Positions 30,890 through 36,263 of a stretch of 36,263 nucleotides of DNA are shown in pieces (the first letter of the stretch is position 1; each line of letters opens with the position of its first letter). The translations under genes were made by a program, and so were the position numbers. The stretch lies in the NCBI GenBank assembly GCA_030682415.1, contig JAUXOE010000038.1:1-36263 (forward strand), written 5' to 3'. Under the pieces are notes generated by a model. The model ran no database searches, was not told the DNA's origin, and saw only the letters and a program-made list of their open reading frames with translations. Source of the DNA: Parvibaculum sp. GTDB lineage: Bacteria > Pseudomonadota > Alphaproteobacteria > Parvibaculales > Parvibaculaceae.

Positions 30890-30963
30890 GACGGGGACCG
30901 CGCGAGAGAAAACCCGCGGCGGAACCTATAGGGGCCGCGCCATGCCGTCAAAGCGAGTGGAGA

Positions 30964-31644
30964 TTACCAGTCGTAGAGGCCCGTGAAGCGCTGGAAGCCG
31001 GCGGCTTGCGCCCAGCGTTCCCATTGTTCGCGCGCACGCTTCGTCACCGCCGGGCTACCGCCGCCCTGTCCGACGCCGAGCATCATCAGTTCGGTGCAGC
31101 CTTGATAATAGGGTTCCGGTTTCGGCAGCGATCCACCGCGCAGCATACGGGCCTGCTCGGAATCCTCGAAGCCGTCGGTCAGCAGGATGACGCGCACATC
31201 GCCGGCCGCACAGTCGACCTGATGCGACATCGTCTCCATGAAGGAGACGATATAGGTCCAGTCCTGCGCCTTGAGCTTGCCTTCGGCGACAAGCTGCGGC
31301 ATCGCCGCGACGAGCGCCGAGATGCCTTCGGCGACCGATTCCGGCCGGGCGCGCGCGGAGATGACTTCATCGACCTTCAACGGGTTCTCGGAAGAATCAT
31401 AAGCACCGAACGTTCGCACCATGATGCGCGAGCGCACCGGTAGTTTGTCGATCTCCGACACCATGCGCGCCGCGACGCGTGCGGCATAGGCCGCATCGTC
31501 AACCAGCGGATTGCTCTTCGAAAGATCGAGCCCGATGACGACCGTTTGCGGCCGCGCCGGCGCATCGACAGCCTCCGCGCCGGCGTTGAAAAACGGCGCC
31601 GAAAGGAAAGCGGCGGCGAGACCGAGGGTCACAACAATGCGCAT
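30964..31644 (-). CDS. Exported von Willebrand factor A-like protein
   Basis: A 226-residue protein with an N-terminal signal peptide (MRIVVTLGLAAAFLSAPFFNAGAEA) and a VWA-like domain. The MIDAS-type motif is D40-L-S42-K-S44 in VVIGLDLSKSN, and ILLTDGFEDSEQ near 155 is the other conserved strand. Two or more Cys (VDCAAGD and QGCTE) suggest periplasmic disulfides. The ATG at 31644 is used. A GTG at 31653 that overlaps the upstream stop as GTGA is an alternative and would indicate coupling. It is the third gene of an unrecognised cassette. Ligand and partners are unknown. Confidence 0.82.
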   Translation of the reverse strand: MRIVVTLGLAAAFLSAPFFNAGAEAVDAPARPQTVVIGLDLSKSNPLVDDAAYAARVAARMVSEIDKLPVRSRIMVRTFGAYDSSENPLKVDEVISARARPESVAEGISALVAAMPQLVAEGKLKAQDWTYIVSFMETMSHQVDCAAGDVRVILLTDGFEDSEQARMLRGGSLPKPEPYYQGCTELMMLGVGQGGGSPAVTKRAREQWERWAQAAGFQRFTGLYDW

Positions 31645-31649
31645 GCCGT

Positions 31650-32741
31650 TCACTCGCCCGCCCGGCCGACCGGAATGCGGCGCGAGCCGCGCGGCGGCAG
31701 GATTTCGCCGAACGGTTCGCGAACGGCTTCCATCCGCGTCGGGCCGGCCTTCATCGCATTGCGCGAGCGACGTTCCCACCAATCGTCGAAAAGCTTTTCA
31801 TAGCGCCCGAGATGACGCGAATCCTCGCACGCCTTGACCCGGTCGCTGGCGTGGCCATTGACCAGCAGCTTTTCCTTGCGCATGCCGAGGAAGCCGCGGC
31901 GCGGCGCGACGAGAATGCCGTTGCGGCGCGCGTCATCGAGGCCCTGTTCATAGGCGCGGCATTCGCGCATTAGACCCGTCCACAGAAGATGGCGCCGGTT
32001 CTCCGGACCTTCCATTTCGGTCAGCGCGTGGCGATTGCTGTCATATTCGGCCTCGAGCGCGGCCAGACGATCCATCGCAATACGCCGGTACTTGAAATCC
32101 CGCGCGTGAAAGACGCGGCGCAGCGCGACCAGGGCATAATGAATGCAGAGGGCCGCGACACCGGTGACGACAAGGAAGACAATGCCAAGCGAAGCAAGCC
32201 ATGCAAGCGGCTGCCAGCCGCGCATCTGGTCGACCTCGGAGGCGACCCGCACCGTTTCCTGCGTCGCCGTCGAAGCAATGCCGAGACCGGCCAGCGCATT
32301 GCCGAGCGATGAGCCGACACTGCCGTCGCTTGTCGCGGCAATGCCGTTCGGCAGCGACATCAGCGCCAGCAACACGCCGACGCCGAGCAGCATCGCCAGC
32401 GCCAGCACGAAGACGATGCGGACGAAGACGGCCTTGCCGAACGCGCCGAGCTGTTCGTACAGGATATGTGCCGCCACGGTGGCAAAAAGCACCTGCATCG
32501 ACTTGAAGGCGACCGAAGAGCCGAGCGCGCCTGGCAGTTCGAGGAATTCATTGGCAAGTGCCCGCGTCCAGAACTCGCTGACGATCATATAATCGACGAC
32601 CAATGCCCCGACAGCGATGAGACCGACCAGGACAAAGGCAAAGAAGTGAAAGGACGCAAACCGCGCTTCGCGCTCGCTCGCGACATAATTGCGCGAAATC
32701 TGCCCGCGCATGTCTTCGGGAATGAGGGTCATCGCGCTCAT
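31650..32741 (-). CDS. Polytopic membrane protein of unknown function
   Basis: A 363-residue protein with predicted membrane segments at about 30-55, 78-96, 103-128 and 178-206. A hydrophilic loop of about 50 residues lies between the last two (IAATSDGSVGSSLGNALAG, then EVDQMRGWQ). After residue 207 comes a long charged, partly coiled-coil cytoplasmic tail with RRVFHARDFKYRRIAMDRLAALEAEY, ending in a Pro/Arg-rich segment. No family was recognised. Its start overlaps the preceding small gene as ATGA and its stop lies at the VWA gene start, so the three are probably co-translated and may form one membrane complex. Confidence 0.8.
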   Translation of the reverse strand: MSAMTLIPEDMRGQISRNYVASEREARFASFHFFAFVLVGLIAVGALVVDYMIVSEFWTRALANEFLELPGALGSSVAFKSMQVLFATVAAHILYEQLGAFGKAVFVRIVFVLALAMLLGVGVLLALMSLPNGIAATSDGSVGSSLGNALAGLGIASTATQETVRVASEVDQMRGWQPLAWLASLGIVFLVVTGVAALCIHYALVALRRVFHARDFKYRRIAMDRLAALEAEYDSNRHALTEMEGPENRRHLLWTGLMRECRAYEQGLDDARRNGILVAPRRGFLGMRKEKLLVNGHASDRVKACEDSRHLGRYEKLFDDWWERRSRNAMKAGPTRMEAVREPFGEILPPRGSRRIPVGRAGE

Positions 32742-33028
32742 GCTTTCGCCCTCCGGCTGAAGAAGCCCTTGCGCTTGGGCGCCTCGGCCACGGCGCTCTC
32801 AAGCGGCGTGGAAAGGCGCTTGGCAAGTTCGACGACTTCGCGTTCCAGCGTTTCCTGCCGCGCGCGCCGCCGCGCCAGCTCGGCCGCATAGGCTGCGTCG
32901 AGCTCGGAAAGCCGCGAGAAAACATGAAGCTCGGGAAGCGGCTCCGCGGCGCGGCCATAGTGATAAGCCGTCTGCCCCTTGCCTTGCGCGCCGCCCGGCG
33001 CATTCCCCGTATCGAAACCGTCGCTCAT
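32738..33028 (-). CDS. Small coiled-coil protein, first gene of the VWA cassette
   Basis: A 96-residue predicted cytoplasmic protein with Gly-rich N-terminus (MSDGFDTGNAPGGAQGKG), a charged helix at about 40-75 (LSELDAAYAAELARRRARQETLEREVVELAKRL) that looks like a coiled coil, and a basic C-terminus (KRKGFFSRRAKA). The ATG at 33028 has AGGA eight bases upstream. No family was recognised. It is coupled to the membrane protein gene by an ATGA overlap. Confidence 0.72.
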   Translation of the reverse strand: MSDGFDTGNAPGGAQGKGQTAYHYGRAAEPLPELHVFSRLSELDAAYAAELARRRARQETLEREVVELAKRLSTPLESAVAEAPKRKGFFSRRAKA

Positions 33029-33350
33029 CAGCCCGATCCTTTTCTGACACAACCGGCGTTAACACTCTGAAAGAGTAACACCGGTCGAGAGGCAGGCGGA
33101 GTCCGCAAAATGAAATCGTCGAGATGAAAGGACGCCCGCCACACCTTAACAAGATGTCTCATTGGAGGACTCCAATGCGGCAGAAACATTATGGGAATAT
33201 GGCAAGAATGTGATCGATCCGGCCAATCAGCCTGAGCGCACTCGTTCCGCGACCGCTTTCCGCTCCACCACCCATATGCGAAACAGACGGCGGTCGGGCG
33301 ACAGGCCGGGCTCAAATGACGCGGGTCATAGACAGGTTCAGGAGACGTGG
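33029..33350. other. Intergenic region between the VWA cassette and the methyltransferase
   Basis: This is a 322-bp stretch without a convincing gene. It holds two inverted repeats described separately or here: ACTCT-GAA-AGAGT at 33064-33076, and the large palindrome at 33160-33177. No clear -35/-10 pair was found for either flanking gene. An open frame running from 33162 into the methyltransferase has no ribosome site and was not accepted. Confidence 0.5.
33160..33177. promoter_or_regulatory. Operator-like palindrome
   Basis: CATTGGAG (33160-33167), two central bases GA, CTCCAATG (33170-33177). Perfect 8-bp arms with a 2-base centre are typical of dimeric repressor sites. It lies between the divergent VWA cassette and methyltransferase genes, so either or both could be controlled through it. 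Confidence 0.45.
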
Positions 33351-33998
33351 ATGAGCGACAAGGACACACAATTCTGGGACAAGGCTGCCCGAAAATACGC
33401 GACCTCTCCTATTGCCGACATTGCTGGTTTCGAGAATACGCTGGCGCGGACACGCGAACTGCTCTCTCCCTGTCACCGTGTGCTGGAACTGGGTTGTGGG
33501 ACGGGCACAGCGGCCCTGCGACTTGCAGATGCCGTGGAAACCTATCTCGCCACCGACATTTCCGCGCAAATGATCACGATCGCCAATGAAAAGCTTGCCG
33601 GTCAGGGCAGCGACGCACTGAAGGACGGATTGAGCTTCCGGCAAGCGACCGCCGACACATTGACGACCGAGCAGGTCAAGTACGATGCCGTTCTCGGCTT
33701 CAGCTATCTCCATCTGGCTGGCGACCTGCCAAGGACGCTCGGCAATATCCGTCAAATGCTTGTTCCGGGTGGACTGTTCATCTCGAAAACGCCTTGTATC
33801 GGTGACATGAACCCGCTGGTTGGCCTTGCGATCCCGTTTATGCGCATGATCGGTAAGGCGCCATTCTCCGTGGTGACCTTTTCGTCCGTTGAATTGGAAA
33901 AAGCGATTCGCGAGGCGGGTTTTGAAACTCACTTCACCGAGCGCCATGGTTCGAAGAAGAAAGACATCCGGCCATTTGTCGTCGCGCGGGCGCCCTGA
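33351..33998 (+). CDS. Class I SAM-dependent methyltransferase
   Basis: A 215-residue methyltransferase. Motif I is VLELGCGTGTAALRLAD at about 47-63, followed by the acidic D of YLATDISAQMI, and later VLGFSYLHLAGDL and MLVPGGLFISKTPC, all normal for the fold. The start at 33351 is set by AGGAG seven bases upstream. Related sequences act on small molecules. The substrate is not evident. It has no clear operon partner and is convergent with the mutase gene. Confidence 0.88.
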   Translation: MSDKDTQFWDKAARKYATSPIADIAGFENTLARTRELLSPCHRVLELGCGTGTAALRLADAVETYLATDISAQMITIANEKLAGQGSDALKDGLSFRQATADTLTTEQVKYDAVLGFSYLHLAGDLPRTLGNIRQMLVPGGLFISKTPCIGDMNPLVGLAIPFMRMIGKAPFSVVTFSSVELEKAIREAGFETHFTERHGSKKKDIRPFVVARAP

Positions 33999-34010
33999 TC
34001 GAATTCAGGG
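33993..34010. terminator. Weak hairpin between convergent genes
   Basis: CCCTGA (33993-33998) and TCAGGG (34005-34010) with a 6-base loop lie between the methyltransferase stop and the mutase stop. The stem is short and no T-run follows on either strand, so it is at best a weak bidirectional terminator. Confidence 0.3.
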
Positions 34011-34021
34011 GCTACAGATTC

Positions 34022-36025
34022 TCAAGCCGCCTCGTCCGAATTGTAGTCCACCAGCCGCACCACATCGGCCATGATGTCGGTGATCTGGAAGTCCTTCGGC
34101 GTATAGATCGCGGCGACGCCGGCGGCGCGCAGCGCCACCTCGTCCTCGGGCGGGATGATGCCGCCAACGACGACCGGAATGTCGGAAAGCCCCGCCTCGC
34201 GCATCCGCCGCATCACATCCTCGACCAGCGGCACATGGGAACCGGACAGGATCGACAAGCCGACGACATGCACATCGCCCTCCTGCGCCGACGCAACGAT
34301 CTGTTCGGGCGTCAGGCGGATGCCGTCATAAACGACATCCATGCCGCAGTCGCGGGCCCGCACGGCGATCTGCTCGGCGCCATTGGAATGGCCGTCGAGG
34401 CCGGGCTTGCCGACAAGGAATTTCAAGCGTCGGCCGAGTTTCGAGGACAGGGCATCGACCATCGCGCGCACAGGGTCGAGATCGCCCGGCGCGTTGCGTG
34501 CCGCGCGCGACACACCGGTCGGCGCGCGATACTCGCCGAAGACGGTGCGCAAGGCGGTTGCCCACTCGCCGGTGGTCACGCCGGCCTTGGCGCACACAAT
34601 TGACGGTTCCATGATGTTGCGGCCTTCTTTCGCCGCACGGCGCAGATCGACAAGCGCGGCCTCGACGGCATCATTGTCGCGCGCCGCCCGCCAGGCCTCG
34701 AGTGCCGCAACCTGTTCGGCCTCGACGCCGGCATCGACCACATGGATCGAGCCCGCGCCGGTCGAGAGCGGCGACGGCGCCGATTCCACATAGCGATTGA
34801 CGCCGACCACGACCTGGCGCCCGGCCTCGATTTCGGCGAGACGCGCCGAATTGGATTCGACGAGGCGCTCTTTCATGTAGGCGGTATCGACGGCAGCGAC
34901 CGCGCCGCCCATTTCGTCGATCCGCGCCAGTTCCTCGCGCGCTTCCGCCTTCAGCGCCGCGACCTTGGCATCCATCGCCTTCGAGCCGTCGAAAATGTCG
35001 CCATACTCGAGCAGATCGGTTTCATAGGCGAGAATCTGTTGCGCGCGGAGCGACCATTGCTGGTCCCAGGGGCGCGGCAGGCCAAGCGCCTCGTTCCAGG
35101 CCGGCAGCTGCACGGCGCGGGCGCGGGCATTCTTGGAAAGCGTCACCGCCAGCATTTCAAGCAGAATGCGATAGACGTTGTTCTCGGGCTGCTGCTCGGT
35201 GAGACCCAGCGAATTGACCTGCACGCCATAGCGGAAGCGGCGCAGCTTTGCATCCGCAACGCCGTAGCGTTCGCGGCAGATCTCGTCCCAGAGATCGACA
35301 AAGGCGCGCATTTTTGCGATTTCGGTGATGAAGCGCACGCCGGCATTGACGAAAAAGCTGATCCGGCCGACGACCTGCGGGAAGTCCTTGTCCGGCACCT
35401 GCCCGCTCGCCTTCAACCGGTCGAGCACCGCCTGCGCGGTCGCCAGCGCAAAGGCCAGCTCCTGTACCGGCGTCGCGCCCGCTTCCTGCAGATGATAGGA
35501 GCAGACGTTTGTGGGGTTCCACTTCGGCACTTCGCGGTAGGTGTAGGAAACGATGTCTGTGATCAGACGCATTGAGGGCTCGGGCGGGAACACGTAGGTG
35601 CCGCGCGAGAGATATTCCTTGATGATGTCGTTCTGGACCGTGCCCTGAAGCTTCTTCCGGTCGGCGCCCTGTTCGTCGGCAACCGCGATGTAAAGCGCCA
35701 GCAGCCAGGCCGCCGTCGCATTGATCGTCATCGAGGTGTTCATCTGCTCCATCGGGATCGCATCGAAGAGCGCGCGCATATCGCCGATATGGGAAACCGG
35801 AACGCCGACCTTTCCGACCTCACCGCGCGCCAGCACATGGTCGCAGTCATAGCCGGTCTGTGTCGGCAGATCGAAGGCGATCGAAAGGCCGGTCTGGCCG
35901 CGCGAGAGGTTCGTTCGGTAAAGCGCGTTCGAGGCCTTCGCCGTCGAATGGCCGGCATAGGTGCGGAAAATCCAGGGCTGGTCCTTGCCCGGAACACCCG
36001 TACCGCCCTCACTGCCCTTGCTCAT
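34022..36025 (-). CDS. ecm: Ethylmalonyl-CoA mutase (MeaA/Ecm type), B12-dependent
   Basis: A 667-residue acyl-CoA mutase that should convert ethylmalonyl-CoA to methylsuccinyl-CoA in the ethylmalonyl-CoA pathway of acetyl-CoA assimilation. The N-terminal catalytic domain begins PWIFRTYAGHSTAKASNALYRTNLS and contains GLSIAFDLPTQTGYDCDHVLARGEVGKVGVPVS, a MeaA/Ecm signature. The C-terminal cobalamin domain has the DxHxxG motif in GLDGHSNG and VVVGGIIPPEDE. Catalytic and B12 domains are in one chain, as in MeaA. The start at 36025 has GAGGG upstream. A longer frame to 36124 lacks this. Other pathway genes (ccr, mcd) are not in the window. Assignment as Ecm rather than methylmalonyl-CoA mutase rests on overall pattern. 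Confidence 0.88.
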   Translation of the reverse strand: MSKGSEGGTGVPGKDQPWIFRTYAGHSTAKASNALYRTNLSRGQTGLSIAFDLPTQTGYDCDHVLARGEVGKVGVPVSHIGDMRALFDAIPMEQMNTSMTINATAAWLLALYIAVADEQGADRKKLQGTVQNDIIKEYLSRGTYVFPPEPSMRLITDIVSYTYREVPKWNPTNVCSYHLQEAGATPVQELAFALATAQAVLDRLKASGQVPDKDFPQVVGRISFFVNAGVRFITEIAKMRAFVDLWDEICRERYGVADAKLRRFRYGVQVNSLGLTEQQPENNVYRILLEMLAVTLSKNARARAVQLPAWNEALGLPRPWDQQWSLRAQQILAYETDLLEYGDIFDGSKAMDAKVAALKAEAREELARIDEMGGAVAAVDTAYMKERLVESNSARLAEIEAGRQVVVGVNRYVESAPSPLSTGAGSIHVVDAGVEAEQVAALEAWRAARDNDAVEAALVDLRRAAKEGRNIMEPSIVCAKAGVTTGEWATALRTVFGEYRAPTGVSRAARNAPGDLDPVRAMVDALSSKLGRRLKFLVGKPGLDGHSNGAEQIAVRARDCGMDVVYDGIRLTPEQIVASAQEGDVHVVGLSILSGSHVPLVEDVMRRMREAGLSDIPVVVGGIIPPEDEVALRAAGVAAIYTPKDFQITDIMADVVRLVDYNSDEAA

Positions 36026-36219
36026 CGCTTGCCCTCGTGTCCACCGACATTCTGGAGACCCATTATCACAGGCTTTGCTGCGCTGCAAAAGAGCCAGGGC
36101 AGCCCTGTTTGCCCCCGCCTTCAATCAAGGGGGGAAGCGCCGCAATAGATATCGCGCCGCCGCCGGACGCGTTAACCTGCGCGCACCGAAACTGAAAATA
36201 CAACGGATGGACAAAACTT

Positions 36220-36263
36220 ATGTCAGACCTCGACCAGGACCTGTTTCAGCTTGCGATGTCGGA
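36220..36263 (+). CDS. Start of a divergent gene, cut by the window end
   Basis: A frame starting MSDLDQDLFQLAMS runs off the end of the window. GGATGG lies about ten bases before the ATG. A second frame starting at 36207 is also open, so the choice is uncertain. Fourteen residues are too few to identify a product. It is divergent from the mutase gene, and the 194 bases between show no clear promoter. Confidence 0.35.
   Translation, partial: MSDLDQDLFQLAMS

Noticed and set aside
33162-33350. A longer N-terminus for the methyltransferase, starting at 33162.
   Set aside because: The added residues are Arg/Ser-rich with no ribosome site and overlap the palindrome. The start at 33351 has AGGAG at good spacing.
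1-36263. CRISPR arrays, rRNA genes, riboswitches or prophage genes.
   Set aside because: No regularly spaced repeats, conserved rRNA stretches, recognisable riboswitch cores or phage structural genes were seen by eye.

Overview
The window is high-GC bacterial chromosome and most likely comes from an alphaproteobacterium, probably of the Hyphomicrobiales or a Parvibaculum-like lineage. The clues are an ethylmalonyl-CoA mutase (MeaA/Ecm type), Coq4- and Coq7-type ubiquinone genes, a stand-alone GluQRS, and dense acyl-CoA ligase, SDR and GST gene content. The genus is a guess from gene content alone.

Layout. (1) About 1-8 kb, mostly minus strand: an incomplete acyl-CoA ligase, a divergent LHPP-type HAD phosphatase, then a leftward run of long-chain-type acyl-CoA ligase, feruloyl-CoA-synthase-like ligase, DUF924 protein, SDR, a 68-residue protein and an HSL-family esterase. 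(2) 8.2-14.1 kb, plus strand: a compact gene string of two tandem carboxymuconolactone-decarboxylase-like proteins, an SDR, a metallo-beta-lactamase-fold hydrolase with an altered metal motif, two glutathione-transferase-like proteins and a GH84 glycosidase. It is followed by a convergent SDR. Together regions 1 and 2 look like a catabolic and detoxification district for aromatic, lactone or fatty-acid-like substrates, but the substrate is not evident.

(3) 15,043-18,084: a complete 3,026-bp IS1-family-like transposon. It has perfect 17-bp terminal inverted repeats and an 8-bp target duplication (CACCCCAC). Besides its transposase it carries an unrecognised 285-residue protein, a 180-residue protein with a predicted winged helix, an 81-residue basic GRKGG-type protein and a tRNA-like gene whose anticodon reads CCC. 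It also has a 10-codon mini-ORF with a strong ribosome binding site and a predicted short antisense transcript. It lies 7 bp from the -35 box of the next gene. This is the most unusual part of the window.

(4) 18.1-25.2 kb: a TetR regulator with a LimB-like flavin monooxygenase closed by a strong terminator, a FATP-like acyl-CoA ligase, a TusA-like protein convergent with GNAT and ArsC-like genes, coq4 divergent from a second TetR regulator across a palindromic promoter region, and tRNA-Leu(CAA). (5) 25.3-36.3 kb: dsbB-coq7, an HNH endonuclease, a carboxylesterase, GluQRS, a membrane acyltransferase and an AEC transporter. These are followed by an unrecognised three-gene overlapping cassette (coiled-coil protein, membrane protein, exported VWA protein), a methyltransferase, ethylmalonyl-CoA mutase and the first codons of a divergent gene.

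Overlapping genes are frequent: TGATG, ATGA or GTGA junctions within operons, and three convergent pairs whose stop codons share the four bases TTAG or CTAG. No CRISPR array, rRNA or prophage was seen.
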